Source: a bacterium DOLZORAL124_38_8 (lineage in GTDB: Bacteria; Patescibacteriota; Gracilibacteria; UBA4473). Taken from it: DNA of 64,000 bases. Made by a program: the position numbers and the translations under genes. Each line of letters begins with the position of its first letter. Positions within the stretch are counted from its first letter, which is position 1. The stretch is taken from contig PDQG01000008.1 in NCBI GenBank assembly GCA_002747745.1, forward strand, positions 1-64,000. Direction: 5' to 3'. Under the pieces are notes generated by a model, which was not told the DNA's origin, searched no databases, and saw nothing but the letters and a program-made list of their open reading frames with translations. Below are positions 34,029 to 41,292 of the stretch, one piece after another.

Positions 34029-35105
34029 ATGGATTTAAACAAAATTATTGACGTAGCCTCACAACAAGGTGCTTCTGATGTGCACATACAACCAAATCGA
34101 GAAATTTATTTTAGAATTGATGGACGTTTGACACCGGCCGGAAGCGGAGTTTTGTCAAATAAAACGATTGCTGATTTGATTGAAAAATCGTTTTCTCGGC
34201 GGATTGTGTCGACTTATCAAAAAGAAAAACAAGCCGATTTTTCGTTTGAGGCCCAATCTGGTGTACGGGTGAGAGTTAATTTATTTCAACAAAATAAAGG
34301 GGCAGCCTTGGCACTTCGGATTATTAATAGCAAAATTCCAGAGTTTTCTTTTACGGGGTTACCGCACGATGTACTAGAACGATTTAAAGCCCTTAAACAC
34401 GGGTTAGTTTTGATTGTTGGAGCCACTGGTCAAGGAAAATCAACGACGATGGCGGCTCTGCTAAATGAGAAAATTCAGGAAGAAGCCTGTAATGTAGTTA
34501 CTATTGAAAACCCAGTTGAATATATTTTTCAGTCAAAGAAAAGTTTGGTGTCGCAACGGCAAGTAGGGGATGATGTAGTGTCGTTTCAAGCTGGGGTAAA
34601 AAGTGCCATGCGAGAAGATCCAGATGTAATTTTGGTCGGAGAAATGCGAGATTATGAAACTATTTCGGCCGCTATTTCGTTAGCCGAAACGGGGCATTTG
34701 GTGTTATCAACGATGCATGCCAATAATGCGATTGAAGTGTTGGGAAGAATGATTGAATCGTTTCCGAGCGAACAACAAAACCAAATTAAAATTCAGTTGT
34801 CTTCGGTACTCAAAATGATTATTTCGCAAAAATTAGTGCCAAACAAAGAAGGAAAACGAACGTTGGCGTACGAAATTATGCATTCGAATTATGCGATTTC
34901 GAATAAAATTCGAGAAGGAAAATTAAGTCAACTCGCCCAAGTGTTTGAACTTTCGGCGGCGGATTCTGGAACTATTTGTTTTGAAAAATGTTTGCTCGAA
35001 TTGGTGCGAGCCGGAAAAATTACATACAAAGAAGCCTTATTGCATGCCACAGATCAAGAAAAGCTGAAATCACTTCGGAACAGTGCGGATATTACAGATT
35101 CGTAA
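34029..35105 (+). CDS. pilT: PilT-family type IV pilus retraction ATPase
   Basis: PilT-type hexameric ATPases depolymerise type IV pili. The 358-residue length fits PilT. The N-terminal domain begins ASQQGASDVHIQPNREIYFRI; the Walker A is VGATGQGKSTTMAALL; the Asp box, Walker B (DPDVILVGEMRDYETISAA) and the His box (GHLVLSTMHANNA) are intact, with Gly-Glu-Met-Arg in place of the usual GEIRD. It ends in a short overlap with the convergent hydrolase gene. Together with the two pilin-like genes it indicates a dynamic pilus. Confidence 0.95.
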   Translation: MDLNKIIDVASQQGASDVHIQPNREIYFRIDGRLTPAGSGVLSNKTIADLIEKSFSRRIVSTYQKEKQADFSFEAQSGVRVRVNLFQQNKGAALALRIINSKIPEFSFTGLPHDVLERFKALKHGLVLIVGATGQGKSTTMAALLNEKIQEEACNVVTIENPVEYIFQSKKSLVSQRQVGDDVVSFQAGVKSAMREDPDVILVGEMRDYETISAAISLAETGHLVLSTMHANNAIEVLGRMIESFPSEQQNQIKIQLSSVLKMIISQKLVPNKEGKRTLAYEIMHSNYAISNKIREGKLSQLAQVFELSAADSGTICFEKCLLELVRAGKITYKEALLHATDQEKLKSLRNSADITDS

Positions 35106-35865
35106 TAATTTCTTTAATTTCTTTGGCGTGGGTGTGGTGGATGCCATGTCGACCATTTTCAAATACGCGTAATTGTTTTACCGTCGGAAGATGTTTTTGG
35201 TAGACAAAAGCGGCTTTGAGCGGAGTGTAGGTATCATTTTTTCCCCAAATTATGGTACTCGGAATTTTGATGGTTTCTAATTCGAATCGGAAGTCTGGTT
35301 CGGCAATTACATTCAAAAAAGTTTGCTTCATAGTGCCTTGAGTGGCATCCCAGTCATGGGCCCGGAATATTTTTCGGCGAATGAAACTTTGTACGGAAAC
35401 GGGGATTAATTTTTTTAGCGGTTTAACGTAAGCAGTTCCAGTTTTGATAACTTTTTTGTACCACGGAAGGGGAAACACAATTCCGGCGGCTCCGGTGAAA
35501 ACAAGGTGTTTTATTTTTGAACTAAATTTTTGTTCATTTAGGTATCGAACCATGACGCGACACCCAAAGCTATGACCATATAAAACAATTTCTTCAAAAT
35601 CTTGAAAATCAAATGAGTCTATGAATTGTTTGAAAAAATGAGCGTATTGGTGGGTGTCCCAATCCGTTTTGGGGGCGTCGGATTGTCCAAATCCAGGCCA
35701 GTCGAATATTAGCGTTGAATGGGTTTGGGCGATTGCTTGTGCCAATGGGGTAAAACTTTTTTGTGAACCGCCCCAACCATGTAAAAAAATATACAATCGT
35801 TTGGCGGTTGGGTTTTGATATAAATTGTAACAAATTTTTTGCGATTCAATGGTGGTATATGTCAT
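35092..35865 (-). CDS. Alpha/beta hydrolase
   Basis: The 257-residue protein has the alpha/beta-hydrolase landmarks: oxyanion region FLHGWGGSQKSF, nucleophile elbow YGHSFGCRV (Ser near residue 98), the acid in WGKNDTYTPL and the catalytic His in NGRHGIHHTH. The substrate is unknown; esterases, lipases and acyl-homoserine or peptide-ester hydrolases share this plan. It starts 1 bp after ftsL, so it is the last gene of the rsmH-ftsL transcript, and overlaps pilT by 14 bp at the 3' end. Confidence 0.9.
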   Translation of the reverse strand: MTYTTIESQKICYNLYQNPTAKRLYIFLHGWGGSQKSFTPLAQAIAQTHSTLIFDWPGFGQSDAPKTDWDTHQYAHFFKQFIDSFDFQDFEEIVLYGHSFGCRVMVRYLNEQKFSSKIKHLVFTGAAGIVFPLPWYKKVIKTGTAYVKPLKKLIPVSVQSFIRRKIFRAHDWDATQGTMKQTFLNVIAEPDFRFELETIKIPSTIIWGKNDTYTPLKAAFVYQKHLPTVKQLRVFENGRHGIHHTHAKEIKEIITNL

Positions 35866-35866
35866 G

Positions 35867-36241
35867 TTATTTTGATTGAATCATAGCCACTTCACTGGTT
35901 TGTATTTCTACAAATTTAGGGTTGGTAATGAGTTTCATTTCTTGAACTTGTTCAGAACTTTCTAACGCGTACAAACTCACGGGAATGGTTAAGTCAATAT
36001 CTAATTTTTCTAAATCTTGTCGTAATTGTTCTTGTTCTTGTTTTGTTTGAGCTAGAATAAATCCTTTGGTTGAAATGGCATTAGTTAATAATATGTACCA
36101 AGCAAAGAGTGGCAGTATGGCCAAGAAGCATAATTTCAATATCCACTGCACTTTTTTAAGATCCGTATCTTTTCGAACACTGACTGTTTCAGATCGGAAT
36201 GAATTCGTTTGTCCGTGGGCGTTAAATTGTTGGATTTTCAT
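35867..36241 (-). CDS. ftsL: FtsL-like division protein
   Basis: The 124-residue protein from the ATG at 36241 has a polar cytoplasmic N-terminus, one membrane helix (WILKLCFLAILPLFAWYILL) and a short extracellular coiled coil (ISTKGFILAQTKQEQEQLRQDLEKLDIDL), the FtsL plan. Position supports this: it follows rsmH (mraW) by 4 bp, the universal place of ftsL in the dcw cluster. The C-terminal tail after the coiled coil is longer than usual. Sequence identity in this family is always low, so the call rests on topology and synteny. pbpB/ftsI does not follow; a hydrolase gene does. Confidence 0.72.
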   Translation of the reverse strand: MKIQQFNAHGQTNSFRSETVSVRKDTDLKKVQWILKLCFLAILPLFAWYILLTNAISTKGFILAQTKQEQEQLRQDLEKLDIDLTIPVSLYALESSEQVQEMKLITNPKFVEIQTSEVAMIQSK

Positions 36242-36245
36242 GAGA

Positions 36246-37169
36246 TTATACTTTTTGAATAATTCGTAGTTTGGCACTTCTTGAGCGAGGATTGTTTTGT
36301 ATTTCGGTTTCTGAGGGGAGAATTGGCTTTTTGTTTATTAATTTTCCTACGGCTGGTTGTACAACACTGTGGAGTGAAAAATTGTCGGCTTGGGTGATGG
36401 GCGTTGATAATTCTTTAAACAAACGTTTGACGAGTCGGTCTTCGAGTGAGTGGTAGGTGATAATACCCAGTTTGTCGCCCGACTGCATAACCGAAAAAGC
36501 ACGGTTAATAGTGGTTTCAATAACTTTTAGTTCTTCATTTACCGCTATTCGAATAGCTTGAAACGCTTGGGTAACGGCTTTTTTTCGTTTTAGGGGGTGC
36601 GTGTGTGTTTCGATTAAGTTTTTTAATTCATGGGTACGGGTAATGCGTGTTTCCTGACGATACTTAACTATTTCTTTTGAAATTTGTTGGGCGTTTGGCA
36701 TTTCGCCAAAATTTCGTAATGCGTTTCGAATTTCGGTTTCGCTGGCTTCGTTTACAAACACTTCAGCTGCGTTGTCTCCACTAAAACTCATTTTAAGTGG
36801 CCCGTCCGCTTTAAACGAAAATCCTTTTTCGGCTTCGTCTACATGGTTTGAACAAATGCCTAAATCAAGCAAAATGCTGAGTGGGTGCGTGGCTTTTGTA
36901 AGGATTGAGTGAATTTCGGTGAAGCTGGTGTTGTGCAGAGATAATTTATCTTGAAAGGCTTTTAATCGTCTAGCAGCCTCAGAGAGATGTTGTGGGTCAA
37001 GATCCGTTGCGTAATAGGTTTGTATGTTGGGATATTGTTCGAGGGTGGCTTTGGCGTGTCCACCAAGCCCTAGCGTGCCATCGAACACGCTTTTTGTTTC
37101 GGTTGAATAGAGAACTTCTAAAATTTCATTTTTGAGCACTGGAATGTGAACGGCTTGTTCTATGTTCAT
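36246..37169 (-). CDS. rsmH: 16S rRNA (cytosine-1402-N4)-methyltransferase RsmH
   Basis: RsmH methylates C1402 of 16S rRNA. The protein starts AVHIPVLKNEILEVL, has the SAM site DGTLGLGGHAKATLE, then SILLDLGICSNHVDEAEKGFSFKADGPLKMSF and ends SRSAKLRIIQ; all are family landmarks. The track starts at a TTG (37178); the ATG at 37169 (MNIEQAVHIP) is preferred. mraZ, its usual upstream neighbour, is absent; a 460-bp AT-rich non-coding stretch lies there instead. Confidence 0.97.
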   Translation of the reverse strand: MNIEQAVHIPVLKNEILEVLYSTETKSVFDGTLGLGGHAKATLEQYPNIQTYYATDLDPQHLSEAARRLKAFQDKLSLHNTSFTEIHSILTKATHPLSILLDLGICSNHVDEAEKGFSFKADGPLKMSFSGDNAAEVFVNEASETEIRNALRNFGEMPNAQQISKEIVKYRQETRITRTHELKNLIETHTHPLKRKKAVTQAFQAIRIAVNEELKVIETTINRAFSVMQSGDKLGIITYHSLEDRLVKRLFKELSTPITQADNFSLHSVVQPAVGKLINKKPILPSETEIQNNPRSRSAKLRIIQKV

Positions 37170-37629
37170 AAGAGGCAAAAAAATGACGAGTTGGTTTGAG
37201 GGTTTTCTTCTGTGTAAAAAAACTGAACAGTAAAATTTTTTAAAGTTTCATTTCTTTCGAAAAGAGGACTCTTAAACCATGAAAAAATATAGAACAAAAA
37301 AATTGTTTTATCTAGTATTTTCATTAAATATGGTTTGATTTTTCATTCTTTTTGTGTTAAAAAAGTGTTCAATTTTATAGAAAAATTTTTTTGTATTAAA
37401 AAATTACTCGTGAGTAGAAAAAATGTTTATAACTATTGTATAAAATGTGGAAAACTTTTATGGATTTTTAGATATTTATCATTGAGTGTTTTTTGTGTTC
37501 AATTATTTGTTTCTATTTCTTATAAAATTATGTAGTTCAAATTTTTTATTCGGGTGATTTTTGTAAAAATACGGTATTATTTATTGTTATTTTTTTTTCT
37601 TTTTTTACGCTTTTCCTCGAAATTGAAGA
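37170..37629. other. 460-bp AT-rich non-coding region between rsmH and the 37630 gene
   Basis: No supported gene; two track ORFs here lack family features and starts. The stretch holds one candidate DnaA box (TTTTCCACA, minus strand, 37446-37454) in the same 17-mer as upstream of dnaA, two copies of GTGTTCAATT (about 37367 and 37496) and related TTTTTGTRTTAAAAAA segments. It should contain the rsmH and 37630 promoters, but none is clear. Confidence 0.5.
37443..37459. repeat. Second copy of the AAATGTGGAAAACTTTT 17-mer
   Basis: Exact match to the sequence upstream of dnaA, containing TTTTCCACA on the minus strand. Lies in the rsmH upstream region. Confidence 0.5.
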
Positions 37630-38106
37630 ATGATTCAGTATTTATTGACGCTTGTGGCATCTATGACTCCGTTGGTGGAGTTCCGTATGGCGATTCCTTT
37701 TGGGGTTTCGTTAGGGGTTCCAGTTTGGCATTCGGTGTTGATGTCGATTATTGGAGGGTTGATTGCGACGAAGTTGTTGTTGTTTTTTCTTCCGAAAATA
37801 ATAGATTTTGCGCGAAATCATTGGGTTTGGTTGGATAAAAAATTGGCTTATTTGCTGAAAAGAACAGAAAAAATGCATAGTAAGAAAATGCAGAATATTG
37901 GTTTTTTTGGCATGGTGTTTTTTGTGTTATTACCGATTCCAGGGAGTGGTGCGTATACATCCGTTCTGTTGGCCTATATTTTCCGTTGGCCGTATAACCG
38001 TTCTTGGTTGGCTATTTCTTTGGGGATTATTTTAGGTTCGGGGTTGATTGGAATAATAACGCAATCAGGCTTAAGTATTTGGCATTATATTCAGTCATTC
38101 TTATAG
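37630..38106 (+). CDS. Small multidrug export-like membrane protein (Sm_multidrug_ex family)
   Basis: The 158-residue protein has four to five hydrophobic segments and the family's paired loops: TPLVEFRMAIPFGVSLG near residue 15, matching the E(L)RxAIPxG motif, and LLPIPGSGAYTSVLLAY near residue 105, matching the P-PGTGAWTG motif. Despite the family name, transport function is not proven. It is a single gene behind the 460-bp non-coding region. Confidence 0.85.
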   Translation: MIQYLLTLVASMTPLVEFRMAIPFGVSLGVPVWHSVLMSIIGGLIATKLLLFFLPKIIDFARNHWVWLDKKLAYLLKRTEKMHSKKMQNIGFFGMVFFVLLPIPGSGAYTSVLLAYIFRWPYNRSWLAISLGIILGSGLIGIITQSGLSIWHYIQSFL

Positions 38107-38220
38107 GTGATTAGGTGTTTGTGATTTCGTTTTGGTATACCAAAACGAAAGTCTCGAAAGTCTTTGACGGGGTGGACTCAAACATAATAGTATTTCTAAA
38201 ATTACTAGTGTGTTTTTAGT

Positions 38221-38934
38221 ATGGAAAAAATTAGACGGGTATCATTCTTTTTGGGCGATCGGTTAAATGATTTTCTGGGTGAATTTGTGTATGGTGGTAT
38301 TGACGGAGCGGTGACTACTTTTGCGGTGGTGGCGGCTTCTGAAGGAGCTGGTTTGTCTCCTAAAATTGTGATTATTATGGGGTTGGCTAATCTGTTGGCG
38401 GATGGATTTTCTATGTCAGTGGGGGAGTTTTTGTCTACCAAATCAGAAATAGATCAATATAAGCAACAAGAAAAAAAGTTTGTGCAATCAGTGCCTGATT
38501 TAGCGTCGTTGAAACACCGTTTGCGAGAAATTTATGCGCATAAGGGTCTTTCTGGAGAGGTGTTAGAATCGGTGGTTGATGTGTTGTCTAAAGATAAATC
38601 TCGTTCGGTGAATGAAATTATGAAGCATCATGATTTGTCGGCCGAGATGCGTTCGCCCGTGGCGACTGCTGGTATGACGTTTGGAGCGTTTCAGGTAATG
38701 GGGGCGGTTCCGTTATTGCCCTATGTGTCAGCGTTTTTGTGGCAAGATTTAGAGATTCATTTATTTTTTTGGTCGGTGGTGTTAACGGCTGGAGCTTTTT
38801 CTATTATTGGATTCTTGAAGGGGTTTTTGACGAAAAAATGTTGGATTATGGGGGTGTTAGAAACTTTGTTATTGGGAGGTATTGCGGCCGCGGTTTCGTA
38901 TTTTGTAGGAGACTGGTTGGAGTCTTTGGTGTAG
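38221..38934 (+). CDS. VIT1/CCC1-family iron/manganese transporter
   Basis: The 237-residue protein starts with the family signature [20 protein letters not shown], then [21 protein letters not shown] in TM2, a Lys/Glu-rich cytoplasmic segment (about 75-140; metal-binding in plant VIT1) and three more helices. It should move Fe2+ or Mn2+ across the membrane. The gene is alone; its 3' end is followed by the Excalibur-protein promoter. Confidence 0.93.
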   Translation: MEKIRRVSFFLGDRLNDFLGEFVYGGIDGAVTTFAVVAASEGAGLSPKIVIIMGLANLLADGFSMSVGEFLSTKSEIDQYKQQEKKFVQSVPDLASLKHRLREIYAHKGLSGEVLESVVDVLSKDKSRSVNEIMKHHDLSAEMRSPVATAGMTFGAFQVMGAVPLLPYVSAFLWQDLEIHLFFWSVVLTAGAFSIIGFLKGFLTKKCWIMGVLETLLLGGIAAAVSYFVGDWLESLV

Positions 38935-38951
38935 TGGTTTTTTAAAATTCC

Positions 38952-38980
38952 TTGCCAGTCGTTGTTTTTTGTTTTAGACT
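38952..38980 (+). promoter_or_regulatory. Promoter of the Excalibur-protein gene
   Basis: TTGCCA (38952-38957), 17-bp spacer, TAGACT (38975-38980), 28 nt before the ATG at 39009. Confidence 0.5.
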
Positions 38981-39008
38981 CGTTCTGATTTATTAATTAT
39001 TTTTTCTT

Positions 39009-39473
39009 ATGACCAAAAAAGAACCTGGTTTTTTGTATCGAATGCGTCGTAGTAAACACGCTCGATTAATTATTATGACGATTCTTATTGCTATTTTGGC
39101 GGTAATGTGGTTTGCGTTCGAAAAAGCACGCGCTTTTATTTTGGGGATGATTATTGTGATGTTGGCTGCAGTGGGGATAGAATTATTTAATTACGATTTA
39201 GATTTGGGAACGTTGTGGAATACGGGAAGTATTGAACAATCTCGGGTGCAAACGAAAAATGGGGTTAAATTGATTGGAGCTTGTATTGCGGACGACTTAA
39301 ATTGTTCTCATTTTAAGACTCAACCAGAGGCGCAGTCTTTGTATAATAAATGTGCGGAAGAAATTAAATCATACAATGCTCATCTAGAAGGAAAAGATGT
39401 GAAATCATTTGATGTGTATGGTTTGGATCGAGATAAAGACGGATTGGTGTGTGAGGCTTTGCCTGCTTCGTAG
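39009..39473 (+). CDS. Membrane protein with C-terminal Excalibur calcium-binding domain
   Basis: The 154-residue protein has a basic N-terminus, two hydrophobic segments (about 18-60) and an extracellular C-terminus with an Excalibur domain: NCSHFKTQPEAQSLYNKC, then YGLDRDKDGLVCEAL, carrying the DxDxDGxxCE calcium-binding loop and two Cys that pair in this family. Excalibur domains occur on surface proteins and on nucleases. It is a single-gene unit with a promoter and a terminator. Confidence 0.85.
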   Translation: MTKKEPGFLYRMRRSKHARLIIMTILIAILAVMWFAFEKARAFILGMIIVMLAAVGIELFNYDLDLGTLWNTGSIEQSRVQTKNGVKLIGACIADDLNCSHFKTQPEAQSLYNKCAEEIKSYNAHLEGKDVKSFDVYGLDRDKDGLVCEALPAS

Positions 39474-39500
39474 TTATTTGAAAAGTGTGTATGTTAGTCG

Positions 39501-39532
39501 GAAATTCTCAGATTAGCTCTGAGAATTTTTTT
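39501..39532 (+). terminator. Intrinsic terminator after the Excalibur-protein gene
   Basis: AAATTCTCAGA-TTAGC-TCTGAGAATTTTTTT, a perfect stem followed by T run, 28 bp after the stop codon. Confidence 0.85.
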
Positions 39533-39623
39533 AGTGTATGGCTAAAACTTTCTTTTCTATATGGCAAGTCATAATTTTTGAAAAAATTAGACAAAGTATA
39601 AGTCTGAAATTAAGATTTATTTG

Positions 39624-39683
39624 ATGAGTTTTATTGAACCGAACCGAACCGAACCGAACCGAACCGAACCGCGTTAGCGTTTA
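39624..39683 (+). other. Out-of-frame leader ORF of the second pilin gene (OFF phase)
   Basis: ATG at 39624 reads MSFIEPNRTEPNRTEPNRVSV and stops at TAA (39681-39683) because seven GAACC units shift the frame. With six units the same ATG would read through ...RTALAFKDSCVSITKGFTLIELL into the pilin at 39719. Confidence 0.65.
39636..39670 (+). repeat. (GAACC)7 pentanucleotide tract
   Basis: Seven perfect copies of GAACC between the only upstream ATG and the prepilin signal. Pentamer slippage changes the reading frame; 6 or 9 copies are in frame with the pilin, 7 copies are not. Confidence 0.9.
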
Positions 39684-39718
39684 AGGATTCTTGTGTTTCT
39701 ATTACAAAAGGATTTACC

Positions 39719-40360
39719 TTGATAGAATTATTGGTGGTGATTGTGATTATTGGAATTTTGGCGGGAATTGGAATTGCTCAGTATAAAAGTTATATCAACA
39801 AAGCCAAAAGTGCTAAAATTATTTCTGATTTGTCTCAAATATCAAAAATATTGCAAACGGATCGGATTGCTCGAAATAAATCTGACTTTTCTTATTTACA
39901 ATATGATGAATCTGGGCAAGAGCGAGATGGAGCCATTGAGGTGGTCCGGATTATTAAGGAGGCTGGATTTAAACTTCCAGATTCAAATGATGCTTGTTAT
40001 ATGATTATGCCTTTGCGTAGATTTAAAGGGGTTAACTTAAAACAAGGAACTGAGTGGCAGGATTTTGCGGTGGTTTCACTGAGGGCTGAAGCTCAGTCAA
40101 AAAAGTTTACACGTCCATATCCTAAATTTGGTGAAGTTATTTTTGCTTCGGGTACATCAAGGGCTGTAAAAATATTGAGTGATTTGTCGTTAACTCCGGC
40201 GGCAAAATCTGGTTTGAATTGGGCTGAAGCTATTCATTCGTATAGGAAATTGTATAAAAATTGTCAGAGAGATAATCGATGGAAATGGAATGGTGTTGTA
40301 GTAGAAAGTAGTCCATTTTATAATATCTTTTCAATGGCTCCTATTGATCCTAGTTTGTAA
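39719..40360 (+). CDS. Type IV pilin-like protein, apparently phase-variable and OFF
   Basis: The track ORF begins inside the prepilin signal at TTG (IELLVVIVIIGILAGIGIAQYK). Upstream in frame the codons read KGF-T-L, a perfect prepilin cleavage site, but no in-frame start codon exists between there and a TGA at 39635. The only ATG (39624) is in another frame because of the (GAACC)7 tract. Six copies would give a leader of about 28 residues ending ITKG and a pilin of about 242 residues. The mature part has the N-terminal helix with Lys residues and a Cys pair candidate (NDACYMIM, YKNCQRDN). Translation from the TTG would lack the leader and the cleavage site, so expression as a pilin is unlikely in this state. 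Confidence 0.7.
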   Translation: MIELLVVIVIIGILAGIGIAQYKSYINKAKSAKIISDLSQISKILQTDRIARNKSDFSYLQYDESGQERDGAIEVVRIIKEAGFKLPDSNDACYMIMPLRRFKGVNLKQGTEWQDFAVVSLRAEAQSKKFTRPYPKFGEVIFASGTSRAVKILSDLSLTPAAKSGLNWAEAIHSYRKLYKNCQRDNRWKWNGVVVESSPFYNIFSMAPIDPSL

Positions 40361-40375
40361 GGTTCTTTCGACTTT

Positions 40376-41134
40376 TTATTGTCCAATAAAACTTGTAGCG
40401 GCCATCCAAGCCAAATCAAAAATGGTTTTTTGGGCGTTGTAGACCGCTTGATCTTCGACCACGGTTCCAATGGGGGTTTGTTGGTTGAGGTTGAGGGTTA
40501 TGGTGTAATTGGGGAAAATGGTTACTTCTGATTGAAGGGGAAATTTATCGGTGGAAATGAAAAATACTTCAAAAAAATCGGTGTGTTGTTTGAAAATTTT
40601 TTCGTTTAAAATAGAAGCGGTCGAATTTTGGGCACAAATAAATCTTGATTTAATACCTTTTTTTACCCGTTTTAGTAAATGTTGTTCTATTTTTTCTAAG
40701 GGGATGGTTTCTTGCAGTGATTCAAAGTTTGTAAAACTAAAAATAGTATGTGGTTCTTGTTGGGTTATTCTTTCGAATATTTTGTTGATTCCAGATTTAT
40801 CTTCGAAAAATTGGAATTTTGGTTTGGTTGAATGAGTGTTTATGAGGGCTGTTAGATTTGGTAAGACGTTTTCGGCGAGGTTTTTCTGTTCTTGAGCTTT
40901 GGATAAGAATATTTGAGGATCTTCGGCTGAAAAATGCTTCATCTTGTTTTTTCTTGATTCGAGTACAAATCCTTTCTTTTTTAGGTTTAATAAATGGTGA
41001 TAACAGTTGATGCGCGGGATATTGGTGAAATTTGCAATGGTGGTAACGGAGGTTTGTCCGCGTTGTAATAATTCAAGATAAATGGTAGCTTCTTCTTTTT
41101 TTAGGCCGAGTTTTGATAGTTTTTGTTCAAGCAT
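40376..41134 (-). CDS. TrmB-family transcriptional regulator
   Basis: The 252-residue protein from the ATG at 41134 has an N-terminal winged helix (LSKLGLKKEEATIYLELLQRGQTSVTTIANFTNIPRINCYHHLLNLKKKGFV) of the TrmB/MarR type, a linker helix, and a C-terminal phospholipase D-like effector domain (about 105-250) with IFSFTNFESLQETIP and a late ITLNLN stretch, the usual TrmB plan. TrmB proteins are common in archaea, where they sense sugars; bacterial ones are often orphan. A palindrome overlapping its own -10 suggests self-repression. It is divergent from the Cys-rich genes. Confidence 0.82.
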   Translation of the reverse strand: MLEQKLSKLGLKKEEATIYLELLQRGQTSVTTIANFTNIPRINCYHHLLNLKKKGFVLESRKNKMKHFSAEDPQIFLSKAQEQKNLAENVLPNLTALINTHSTKPKFQFFEDKSGINKIFERITQQEPHTIFSFTNFESLQETIPLEKIEQHLLKRVKKGIKSRFICAQNSTASILNEKIFKQHTDFFEVFFISTDKFPLQSEVTIFPNYTITLNLNQQTPIGTVVEDQAVYNAQKTIFDLAWMAATSFIGQ

Positions 41135-41143
41135 TGCGGGGTG

Positions 41144-41160
41144 ATTATACAATAATTGTA
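41144..41160 (-). promoter_or_regulatory. TrmB gene -10 with overlapping palindromic operator
   Basis: Minus-strand TATAAT (41149-41144) lies 9 nt before the ATG at 41134. The perfect palindrome TACAAT-A-ATTGTA (41148-41160) overlaps the upstream edge of this -10 and is a candidate operator. Confidence 0.5.
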
Positions 41161-41292
41161 AAATTTTTTCTACATTTTTTATTAGTTATTTTGTTAATTA
41201 TAGATTTGTTTTAAGGTTTTTATTTTTTTTGTATTTTGAAATTATTATTTTTGTTATAGGATTAAGTTGTAAATATTAAAAAATATTTTTAA

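Noticed and set aside
37279-37535. Short ORFs in the rsmH upstream region
   Set aside because: Low-complexity AT-rich frames without start signals, coupling or family features.
39636-39670. GAACC tract as a CRISPR array or centromere-like iteron
   Set aside because: Units are contiguous 5-mers with no spacers and no cas, par or rep gene nearby; position in front of a prepilin signal explains it better.
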